From contig OU452228.1 of assembly GCA_911728455.2 (NCBI GenBank), positions 5,270,001 through 5,334,000 on the forward strand: 64,000 nt of DNA, given 5' to 3'. Position 1 is the stretch's first letter, and each line of letters begins with the position of its first letter. Under the pieces are notes generated by a model that ran no database searches, was not told the origin of the DNA, and was given only the letters and a program-made list of their open reading frames with translations. This stretch comes from Marthasterias glacialis. Its lineage: Eukaryota; Echinodermata; Asteroidea; Forcipulatida; Asteriidae. A program made the position numbers and the translations under genes. Positions 45,160 to 56,400 of the stretch are shown piece after piece.

Positions 45160-47403
45160 GTATGTTTTTTAATCCTTTTTGAGTGCATGACTATGAGGGT
45201 AGACATGGTGAGTGTGTTGACTTTGGTTTGCCTTTTTGGCTTCAACTTAACATTCGATTAACAATGCCCGATCTACCTCCATGGTCTGATGGAGTGATGG
45301 CATAAAAAAGGGGACAGTTATGAATTAAGAAGTCAATATTTAACTGTAAAGTTTTAACACGTAAATGTCATGTTTTTTTAACACACCATGGAGGTAGCCA
45401 TGAACACACTAGTATCGGATTCATGATCGGACTTTCGGTGTCTGAGGTCTTTTATTAATCTGATCTCTTATTCTTAACGTTAGTCTTAAACCACGCTTCA
45501 ACTCTTAAGCCCAGAGCTACTGGCTGCTTGATACCTACTTCACTTTCTTCTCTCTCTGACTTCATAATACTCGGTCAGAATTTGTGGCACTTTGAGACTG
45601 ATTTCACAAAGAGCTAAGAATGGATTTTTCTCAACCTTGTATTATTTTTTGCTTAGGGAAGTGTGATGTCATACAATACAATATTTGGCAATATTGACAA
45701 CTCATCTTAAAGATGAATCTTAGCCCTTTGTGAAACTGTCATGGATTTTCATCATTTTTTACAAACAGCATGCTTCATTTCAATACGACAGATCCTAGTC
45801 CAAATCTGGCTTTGAAAATATGGCAAGAATAACTAAGCATGTTGATCTATGTCAATTTGGTTAGTTGCAATAATTGTAACCCTCCATCCCCAAAGGTCAA
45901 TGAGGTCACAAAGGGATGTGACCAACAGAACTAGCAACATGTAATGTACACGGTGTAGTACTTTAGTATGTTTATCACACTCACAGCTAAGCCTACGTAT
46001 TGTTTGGTTTGACTTTGTTTTAACAAATATTTAATGCTTCAGCTTGACTTCTGTATCTTGCAGACTAATATTCTGCTGGGAAGATTTAGGAGCCAGCTGT
46101 GAAAAGTTTTGTTGGGAGAGTGTTAAATTCAATAACCTGATATTTATAACCAACCTGTAAAAATTTTATTGAATTCTGTCTATATAACGTTTTTTAAAAA
46201 TGTTTTACTGTTATTAGTAACTCGTTGTAACTCACCGTAGCGCCCCTCGTCTAGACGAGACAGGTGGGGGGCTTGGCTAGCAAGCCTTAAACAACGACTT
46301 ACATGTACGTCGACTTAGGAATTTTGTGGTATTCTGAATTCCACAAAATCCCTGAGTCAACATTAACATTAACTTATTAAGCAATTGTTTTTTTGTTTTT
46401 TGTTTTTTACAGATTTTTTTTTCTTTGGGTTTAAACTTTAATCCTTTAATCAGATCTGAGTGTTTCAAGTTGAAAAACAATGTGCTTTGAATTCTTTGGT
46501 TTGTTATTTATACTTTATTTGTGGTACGTTTATTTACATTTTTAATTTATTTTTGAGGATCTTGAACATTTTAGCAGATTTCAGTTTGCTAGTACTTCTT
46601 GGCTAGTGTATACAAATGCCCAATTTAAAAAAATGAGTGTCAATCCCAAACATGTAAACAATCTAGATTAAGGCAACTTATGAAAAGTAAATTAAAAAAT
46701 AACCAAAAAGTGACCTGTTCTTGCTAAATTTCTTTAATTATTTTTTTTCCTTTGTTTTATTGGCATGGCAGTGCCCATAGAATCACTTCTGCCGAAGATT
46801 TTTCCAATTATGGTGACAGAAAATTGCATAAAAATACTTTAACCCTTATTCTTTTGTTTTTAATTATTAATTTGGTCATTTTGTGTGTTATTCCAGAATT
46901 GCTAGATTTTACTCAAATGTGTGCACCCATGACATTCAAGTTGACTGAGACTAAATCATGCAGACAGTTCATGTCAGAATGATGAACTAACAGTATCACC
47001 TTGGAGTCAAATTGCCACCTGTTCTAATGCCTTAATGAATGGCAGTCACTTACAGATTCCCATTGGCAGGAAATTACTTGGGTTCTGATGTGGAGAAATT
47101 CAAAAGAGCACTGCACCATAGTGGTTGACAAGAAAAAGAGCGTTATCTTTTTTATTTAATGAAATTGTTATTTTTCAGGAAATTGTTCAGTATCCGCAGG
47201 TATTTATTTTTTTAATCCGTTTTAAAGAGCTGTACAAAACAACATGCTTTGAAACGAGAACTCAATTTTTTTTAAATTGTTTTCAGAAAATTTAGGTAAT
47301 TTTTGGCAATATTTTTGAAATTATTATGTGGATAGCTATCTGTTTGGTCGTTTGTCAATTAAAATCTGAGGGTTTAGATATTGTGACATGAGAATTATAT
47401 TTC
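45160..47403. other. gene-free DNA; small hairpin at 46312-46358
   Basis: No exon was recognised. A hairpin with arms GACTTAGGAATTTTGTGG and CCACAAAATCCCTGAGTC (16 of 18 paired, 11-base loop) lies at 46312-46358. It is too short to argue for a microRNA. Confidence 0.4.
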
Positions 47404-47889
47404 CTGTAGCCACCGGATGACGTGTATACACGCAAATGTTTCCCCTGCCTGGATACAGAAGCTGTGTAAAGACGCCATTGTGTAAAATCAGAATACCAGA
47501 ACAAAAGTTGCCCAGGCTTTCCACTACTGAACGTGCAGATACCACACACACGCTGTCTAACGCTTCATTTCACCAACACAAAGACAAAACATGATCTTCA
47601 ATATTTTGGTGGTTTTTGGCTATTGAGAGGTAGTTTTTGTGTAATCCCGATTCCCAACGTTTGTCCTTTTGTTCCAAGAAGAGGATTGTGAGGCATCGAG
47701 AGGCTTCCACCATTGTTCATTCATTGTATTTCAGCTCAATGGAGGTTATTCAGAGTGAACTGGCAATCGAGCCATGGTTCCGTGTTTAGTTCAACTCCCA
47801 TGCCATAGTGAACAACCAATGTTTTGCAATTCATGTTGTGTGAATTTGACATATTCTCAGTAGAGAACACAAAATGCACGATGCAGTTA

Positions 47890-50800
47890 AAGGTTAGGGT
47901 AAGGGAAAGGGTAAGGATTAGGGCTCGGGCTAGGGTTAGGGTTAGGGTTAGGGTTAGGGTAAGGGTAACGGTAAGGGTAAAGAGAATCTATGTGCCCTTT
48001 TGGCTACGTGTATGTCAAGTCAGCGTTTCTTCGTGCCAGTGGTACTCTCAAATAAAAATAGGGTGAGGGTAAGGGTTAGGGTTAGGGTTAGGGTTAGGGT
48101 TAGGGTTAGGGTTAGGGTTAGGGTTAGGGTTAGGGTAAGGGTAAGGGTAAGGGTAAGGGTAAGGGCAAGGGCAAGGGTAATCCTAAAGAGAATCTTTGCG
48201 CCCTTTTGGCTGTCAAGTAATTTTTTTGTGCCAGCGGTACTCTCAAAGAAAAATAGGGTTAGGGTTACGGTTAGGGTAAGCGTAAGGGTTAGGGTTAGGG
48301 TTAGGGTTAGGGTTAGGGTTAGGGTTAGGGTTAGGGTTAGGGTAAGGGTAATCCTAAAGAGAATCTTTGTGCCCTTTTTTCTATGTTAAGTCATTTTTTT
48401 TTGTGCTAGCGGTACTCTCTTAGAAAAATAGGGCGAGAGTGAGGGTAAGGGTTAGGGTTAGGGTTAGGGTTCGGGTTCGGGTTAGGGTTAGGGTTAGGGT
48501 TAGGGTTAGGGTTAGGGTTAGGGTTAGGGAAAGGGTAAGGGTAATCCTAAAGAGAATCTTTGCGCCCTTTTCGCTATGTCAAGTCGGGGTTTCTTTGTGC
48601 CAGCGGTACTCTCAAAGAAAAATAGGATTAGGGTTAGGGTGAGGGTGAGGGTGAGGGTGAGGGTGGGGTTAAAGGTAAGGGTAATCTTAACGAGATTCTT
48701 TGTGCCCTTTTTTCTATGTCAAATCAGGGTTTTTTGTGCTAGCGGTACTCTCAAAGAAAAATAGGGTTAGGGTTAGGTTAAGCGTAAGGGTTAGGGTTAA
48801 GGTTAGGGTTATGGTTAGGGTAAGGGTGAGGTTAAGGGTAATCCTGAAGAGAATCTTTGTGCCCTTTTTTATGTCAAGTCGGGGTTTCTTTGTGCTAGCG
48901 GTACTCTCAAAGAAAAATAGGGTTAGGGTTAGGGTTAGGGTTAGGGTTAGGGTTAGGGAAAGGGTAATCCTAAAGAGAATCTTTGTGCCTTTTTTCTATG
49001 TCAAGTCGAGGTTTCTTTGTGCTAGCGGTACTCTCAAAGGAAAATAGGGTTAGGGTTAGGGTTTGGGTTAGGGTTAGGGTTAGGGTTAGGGTTAGGGTTA
49101 GGGTAATTCTAAAGAGAATCTTTGCGCCCTTTTGGTTATGTCAAGTCAGGGTTTCTTTGTGCCAGCGGTACTTTCAAAGAAAAATAGGGTTAGGGTAAGG
49201 GTAAGGGTAAGGTTAAGGGTAAGGGTTAGGGTAATGGTATTGCTAAAGAGAATCTTTGCGCCCTTTTGGCTATGTCAAGTTGGGGTTTCTTTGTGCCAAC
49301 AGTACTCTCAAAGAAAAATAGGGTTAGGGTGAGAGTAAGGGTAAGGGTAAGGGTAAGGGTAGGGGTAATATAGGTTTTCCTGGCCATTTTAAACAAAAAT
49401 CCATTCAAGTTAATACCTGGGTCATTCAATTTCGCTTGAAAATAAATCCTCGGGTGCATCAATATTCAACAGTTAAAAAGAGTCATTCAATTTCGACACG
49501 TGAGCATTCATTTGACAAATAAAATCATTCAATTTAAAATGGTCACTTAGTTCATTCAATTTCATCAAAGACAGCAGGATAGGGCTGGTTGACTATTCAT
49601 TTTCGTCAACTGGCAAACATTTTAGAAATGTTTGCATTCAAATTCGTTACTTCGGTATGCCCTTCTGGTTTGTATTTGCCTATATAAAGTTTAGGATATT
49701 ATGAGGGGAATTCATTTCTACACTGTTGCCGAGTTAAACCTCTCACTACGATTTTGAAGCAAAAAATAATGGCTGCCCATGGTCATTATGAAGATTGAGC
49801 ACTGTAAATAGAGGAAGACTGATTGAATTAAGTATTCGAGAGTTAATTTGCAAGGTCTAAACATTAACGAATAAAGAAGATGACAAAAAGTGAATTTAAG
49901 ACCAAAGCAAACATTTACATTGCAAGCAAATGCAAGCAAAATATTGTTTATTGTTGTTTGTATTGTTTATTGTTTTTGTATACTTGTATGCCATAAAAGT
50001 TTATTTAACTGTTCTTAGACACGTTTTAAAATTTTAATCATGGGGTACTCTCTTAAAGTTTTTGATTAAAATTTACTCTATTCGATTGAAACTAGGGACA
50101 AAATGCAAAATGTTTTACCCTGGCCTCAATCAAAAAAAGTTATTTTCAATCTAATTAGAGTGGATTTCAATCTAATTTTTTAGAGTGTAACAAAGTAAAA
50201 GAAAAACAACTGCAATTAAGACCAAATATAAGAATTAAATTAAAAACTCATAAAACAGATTATTCACGCAACTGCCAGAAAAAGAACATTATCGCTAACT
50301 TTAAACGCAAGCATAAGCCGTATCAAACTCATGTTGAATTTGAACACTCAAAATGTTGAAATCCGTTGAAAAAGAAACGAACATAGGTCCAAAATCGCAG
50401 AGCGCTTCAATGACTCTGAATTTGATTGCACCTATTGGGAAAAGGTGGTGGATATTCAATATAAGAATGGCAATCTTGTAATCTTGAATGCCTATAAACG
50501 AAATAGAATGAAAAGAAAGGGATCCTGAGTGCACGGAAACGAAATTGAATGTAATAATACTGAAAGAAAAACCCTAGTTTGACTGAATTAGAGAAATCGC
50601 GTGAATTTGAAAGTGCTATAATGAAATTGAATGATATTTTGCTGAATTTAGCCGGGAAAACCTATACTTAAGAGAATATTTGTGTCCTTTTTTCTGTGTC
50701 AAGTCAGGGTTTCTTTGTGCTAGCGGTACTCTCAAAGAAAAATAGGGTTAGGGTAAGGGTAAGGGTAATCGTAAAGAGAATCTTTGTGTTCTTTTGGCTA

Positions 50801-51380
50801 TGTCAAGTCGGGATTTCTTTGTGCCAGCCATACTCTTAAAGAAAAATAGGGTTAGGGTTAGGATTAGGGTTAGGGTTAGGGTAAGGGTGAGGGTGAGCGT
50901 GACGGTAAGGGTAAGGGTAAGGGTAAGGGTAAGGGTAAGGGTAAGGATTAGGGTAAGGGTAAGGGTAAGGTTAAGGTAAGGGTAATCCTAAAGAGAATCT
51001 TTGTGCCCTTTTTTCTATGTCAAGTCGGGGTTTCTTTGTGCTAGCGGTACTCTCAAAGAAAAATAGGGTGAAGGTGAGGGTAAGGGTTAGGGTTAGGGTT
51101 AGGGTTAGGGTTAGGGTTAGGGTTAGGGTTAGGGTTAGGGTTAGGGTAATCCTAAAGAGAATCTTTGTGCCCTTTTTTCTATGTCAAGTCGGGGTTTCTT
51201 TGTGCTAGCGGTACTCTGAAAGAAAAATAGGGTTAGAGTTAGGGTAAGTGTAAGGGTTAGGGTTAGGGTTAGGGTAAGTGTAAGGGATAGGGTTAAGGTT
51301 AGGGTAAGGGTAAGGGTAAGGGTAAGGGTAAGGGTAAGGGTAAGGGTAAGGGTAAGGGTAAGGGTAAGGGTAAGGGTAAT
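47890..51380 (+). repeat. higher-order TTAGGG-like satellite
   Basis: Runs of GGGTTA, with GGGTAA and GGGTGA variants, alternate with a conserved block of about 75-80 bp. That block runs from AAGAGAATCTTTG through CTATGTCAAGTC and TTTCTTTGTGC to CTCAAAGAAAAATA. Blocks start near 47980, 48184, 48355, 48548, 48690, 48846, 48973, 49109, 49243, 50668, 50774, 50989, 51153 and 51383. The G-rich strand is the plus strand throughout. Open frames of repeating VR dipeptides are artefacts. Confidence 0.92.
49371..50664. mobile_element. TA-flanked DNA transposon inside the TTAGGG array
   Basis: TAGGTTTTCCTGGC at the left and GCCGGGAAAACCTA at the right form a 14-bp inverted repeat with one mismatch, flanked by TA. 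The 1,294-bp unit lacks a transposase frame. CATTCAATTT (usually CATTCAATTTCG) occurs several times near the left end (49426, 49485, 49523, 49553), with inverted forms such as GAAATTGAATG near 50541 and 50621 at the right. This is a subterminal motif array as seen for transposase-binding sites. Confidence 0.78.
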
Positions 51381-51539
51381 CATAAAGAGAATCTTTGTGT
51401 TATTTTGGCTATGTCAAGTCAGAGTTTCTTTGTGCCAGCAGTACTCTGAAAGAAAAATAATTCTGGCAATTTCGCCAAAATAATCCTGCCAGGGGAACAG
51501 GAACAAATAAAAGAATCCCGGCAGTAACTGGTTAAAATC

Positions 51540-53160
51540 CTTGATCACATCTTATTTTTGACAACATTTGTGTTGCTTTTTGTACAATGTTCTGGTATTC
51601 CTTATGAAAAAAAACCCATCTAAAATGATCTAATGAAACAGCAAATATTGTGCATCCTGGTTTAACCAGCCTCTTTTCTCTACATCCCCCTTGGGTCTCC
51701 CTCTCCATCTCCCTCTCCATGGTGAACATCCCAGTTGCATCTTCTGACTGCTGACTGTTTTCTGCCTCTCTCGTTTGACTTCTTTCTACTTGACTGATTC
51801 TGTTACTGCAGTATACTTGTATTTGTGTTGTGTTGTCATTTAGCCTTTGAGAAAGACTCTGTTCAGGTCAAAACGTGAGGCCATTAAAACAATCTTGCAT
51901 TTCGTTTTTATACATTGAATCATTAAATCTTTCTTCCCGACCAGGTGTAAGACAGATTACAAAAATTGTTTGCAAAAGAGATTTAAAAAGATTTCCCCTC
52001 ATAGACAGTGCATTATGCTTGTTGAAAACTGATATATTGGACTTTGTTGGTCACTCCAGTGACGTCTTTGTATACATAAATTTTAGGTGTGTACTTAAAA
52101 ACGAACGTGATTAAACACCAGTGCTACGTACAAGCTCAGTGTGCATGGACTGTTTTGTCATGGCAACCTAATATACAGAAATCCTAGCAAGTCAAGTGAT
52201 CATTGAAATATTTCTAAACCTTCCTGTTTTATTTGATATTCATGGTGAACCCCATCATCAACATCAATGAACCTTCGCTGCCCTACTATTGTAATTTGAA
52301 CTTGAAAAGTATACACATAATTCATTTTAGATTCTTGAAGATGTGTGATTTTATGGTGTGTGGAGTGCAAATGGTTGTGGAGACAATGCAAGCTGAAAGC
52401 CTGTGTAGTTTGAGCCATTGGTAGGGTCAGAAGTCGTGCAATTGAATTCACTGGCATGTTTACACACTCTGCTTTATGTTCAGAACCAGACTTAAAGGTG
52501 CACTATTTAGGAAGAGTATGAAATAGGAACCAGGCATTGAATATTCCGATTTCAAACAAGATTTTTTTGAACATTTGAAAATGTATCCTAAACTATGAAT
52601 ATGAATAGAGGACATGCACTGTGGAAATGTAATGACTGGAAAATAATTTCTCGATTAAAACAATTGGCAAACCATAAAGGAAAGAGATGTTCTTATTTAT
52701 AAAGAAGATTGAACTAAAAGTGTGTACAGAAAGTAGCAAAAGACAAAAAAACAAAACAGGTGTACTGTGACTGCCAATCATTTATCTGAGGTCCTCAAAC
52801 TGACACTTTTTGACTTCCTTAGCCATTTGATCTCTTGAAGTCATTTGATCAATGCAGTGTGTACAAGGTTTGCTATGCCTACTGGTGATGTATGCACATC
52901 ACTCTGCAGGATAAAGTCCACTCATTCAAATCATTGTTGCTACACAGCCCCAGCTACAACAACCAGTTTGAAGTTTGGTTGTCTTTGCCGTTCAATTCCT
53001 TCATCGTGCATGAGTAGATTTACAATCCCTAATGACACACTGTTACATCACTGCCAGTGCCAGTTGCCTCAACATTTAAATAATTAATCTAATTTGATTT
53101 GTCCTTGTGCATCATTGTTTGCCCTGACTCTTAAATGTTCTCCTTTACATTGACACACAG
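51540..53160. other. gene-free DNA upstream of NSUN7
   Basis: No coding exon was recognised. Open frames are short and lack recognisable motifs. Confidence 0.4.
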
Positions 53161-53403
53161 GTTGAGTAAATTGTTTGCCATATGATGCAGTAGCTGGTGG
53201 TACAACACAACAGACCAATCCCAAGTGCTAACAGAACATTACGTACTACACGCGAAGAGCCAGCAGTCATGGAGCTAAACTGATGGATGAAGAGGCATTG
53301 GATGTTGTCGTTGACAAACACTAAGGCTAGAAAGCTGTGACAACCTTTCAAGCTATTGGCTGATAAAAACATAAACACCTAGATCAAACAGGGACCGTTG
53401 ATA
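53161..53403 (+). promoter_or_regulatory. probable NSUN7 5' UTR part of the first coding exon
   Basis: An acceptor-like pyrimidine-rich tract ending TTGACACACAG closes at 53160, and the coding frame begins at the ATG at 53404. The stretch contains out-of-frame ATGs. The exon boundary is a prediction. Confidence 0.3.
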
Positions 53404-56400
53404 ATGGCACTTTTGAGTCAACACTATGGTGGTCGTGTACCGGGGATGATGAAGGCATACAGTTCCTTGTCAAGTGCATCGAACAGAAAGACCAGCGTCT
53501 CTAGTAATAGTATGAGTAACAAGGGGAGTGAGATCCTACCAGACAACATCCCGATCCTTCTAGAGGACTCTGATCATGGGCACGGATGCAACCATGTTAT
53601 CTATCACTATGCTAGCCAGGTATTTGCAAGTCTACGACCTGCCAATAGAACAGATAAACTGGTTTTAGACGTAGATCTGAGGGCAGGGAAAGAACCACCA
53701 AAACTAACATCCATCAAAGATGAAAGAGCCAAGAGAAAGGTGTATGATCTAGCTTTTGCAACTCTCAAATGTAAGTAACTTTTAATCTTTTAGTAAGTTT
53801 TTGGTTCATTTTTTTTGTTTTCTTCCGCCTACCTTTCCGACTTGCAATGTGGTATTTTAATGCTATGGTTGAGTTGAATTTGAAAATTAAATGGTTGAAA
53901 CATTCTTGGAAATGTTCATGCTCTGTTTTGATTTATCATTTCTTAAGAGGAGAATTTCAGAAAGGAATTCATCATAAATAAATGGTTGTTGCTCCATACT
54001 TTTCATCACCATTTTCACAAAGTGTCAAATGTGTCAAAAATAACAAAATTTGGCAAATTAGTTTTTGACAAATTTTTGATATACTCATTGTTGTTAACCT
54101 TTGCAGCAAGTTTCAGGACCTAACACATAATTTGTGTGTAGTTACACCAATTAGCATGACTGACGAATCACTAGATTTGCCATTTTACATTTTTACAACG
54201 TGAAAAATCATGATTAGCCACTTTACCCATTGAAATACATAGTACTGGCACAGTGCGCGGTATGACTTTTGCATTTTGACAAAGTGACAAATCTGTTGAC
54301 CTATTTTTAAATGGTGACGAAATCTAAAAAAAAGTGACAAATCTCAATATGCATTGGTGTGTACACAGCGTTCTGCTTGAGTGTCTCATTTTTTTGTTTT
54401 CATGACGAATGCGTTGAGGAATTAATAACTCATCAAAACAGTCGCAAAATTAAAAAACGTATTGACAGTTCTGTATGAAGTCAGTTCTGTATCAAGAAGT
54501 CAGCTTTATTTTGGTTGTAAAACTTCAAAGAAAAATGGTAAGCAGTTTCTGAAACAGCAGTTTGGAAAAATAGTTCAACTTCAAATACAATTTTCTCCAA
54601 ACACGGAATTTTGGCTGTGGTGCAGATCTTTCACTTTGTTAAAAGGATGACGATTTATCCAGAAGCAGAGTGTGACCCTCAGACAGTGACAAAGCATTTC
54701 TGACGTAGTATTTATTTTTCGTTGCCATGAGCCTGATGAAGCCACCGAACGGAATAAAATCCAGGCTTACATGAAAGACTCTTCATCAAAACATATTGTA
54801 AAAAACATATCAGAATACAGTATTAATATTTAACTTGAAAGATGATGTTTCATAATTACCCCATTGTTACAAAGTTTATCAAGTAATAAACCACATGGGA
54901 AATGGGCGGGGTAAATTTTAATTAGTTCTTGGGCTGAAAAGACAAATTATGTGCAGTGGGATTTGAACCTGCGACCTTCGGATGAACATACCAGCTGTAC
55001 ATATACCTTGTATCTAGCATCAGCATTCGTCCCATGCACAAGCTAGCATATCGGGCAGATACACGCAAATTACATGCAATGTGCTTCGGCCACACTTTCA
55101 AAATTTGAGTCCAGAATGCCCCACAGTTTTGAAAAATCCGGGGAAGAACCCTAGCCCTAATGATGGCGCTTTTCCTATTTAGTAAATTGTTTGGGGGTTC
55201 CAGTGAGAAATTTTACACTTATTACAAGTGAGCTTGGCAATTAATTGAAGGTCGCTTTAAACAGAAAAACACTAGACATCTGCTCTAGAAAGGCGGGGGT
55301 CGTGGGTTCAAATCCCACCTGAGGATTGTGCCTGTGGATTTTTTTCCCCACAGAACTCAGGAAAGTACTGAGTATACAGTGCTTTTGTCGGTGTTTGGGT
55401 AATAATATAGAAAAACGTAAAGTTCCATAAAGTTAGAAAGGCTATTTAGATAAACTAATTTGTCCTAAAGAATGTACATTTTACAGTACAAAACACAATA
55501 AATGTGTAGATTAGATTCCATGATTACATGCTTGGTAACAAGTTGCTTATTAGGTATTTATTGGGAGGTGGTGGGGGGCAGATATAACATAAACAACATT
55601 ATGCTTAATCTATAGACTAAATTGTAAATCAAATTGAGGTCAAATTTTGAGTAATATTAACACTCTTTCCTCTGTCACTCATGAATTGTGTAAAATACCC
55701 AGCAACAACAGATTTCTTCTCAATCACATGTTGACAAATAATCTATGATGGGAAGACAGAATGCTATTATATGTTTCATTGAGAGGTTTTATGTAATTTA
55801 ATAAACCAATTCTTATCATGCTTATCAAGATACAAACAATATACATGTATATCTCACTAGTTGTGTAACTTGATCTCCAGACATGGATGGCATTATATTT
55901 TATCAGTGACCTAGTGGGGGGCATGGGGGATGATGTTGTTTTAAGGATTCAACATTATAAATTTGTTGTTCGTATTACTAGTACAACATTGAATAGCAAT
56001 TCATACGTTCAAGAAAAAGTCATGAGATTTTTGAACAGCCTGTAACATTTACTTGTACACCTGTACAGAGTGTTCTAATAAGGGAATAAAAGAGTGGCGA
56101 TGAGGTCTTAATCGGCCATTTAAAACTGTCAGTGTCGCGGCCCGTGTGATAAAAAGGCCCAAGGCGAGGGCCTTTTTAAAACCTTACAGTGTGTAAGGTT
56201 TTAAATGGCCGATTAAGACCGAGTCACCACTCTTTTATTCCCTTTTATAAATGCCCTTTTTTATTGTTCAGAAATGAACACCAGACTAAAATAGCCGGTG
56301 TTAAACAGCTCCAGTCGTGTCTTTATCAGCCAATTAATACCAGGTAAACACGGTCATGAGACCACCTTTCAACCAATAGGAATGCCTAAACTGTCTCGGG

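Larger units (their letters stand above)
47404..51535 (+). mobile_element. TTAA MITE expanded to about 4.1 kb by telomere-like arrays
   Basis: The left part (GCCACCGGATGACGTGTATA through GCCATGGTTCCGTG near 47780) and the right end (AAGAATCCCGGCAGTAACTGGTTAA at 51512-51535) match the 615-bp element at 16329-16943. Between them the normally single segment AAGAGAATCT...CTCAAAGAAAAATA occurs about 14 times, separated by GGGTTA/GGGTAA arrays. The left TTAA is degraded. A separate transposon (49371-50664) splits the array. Confidence 0.8.

Noticed and set aside
46312..46358. microRNA precursor
   Set aside because: The stem is only 18 bp with an 11-base loop, shorter than a usual precursor, and there is no conservation evidence.
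48000..49332. Several plus-strand frames rich in VR dipeptides
   Set aside because: They are translations of GGGTTA/GGGTAA repeats and of the repeated block; no independent coding evidence.
54944..54995. tRNA gene on the minus strand
   Set aside because: Only a B-box-like segment; no A box or cloverleaf.
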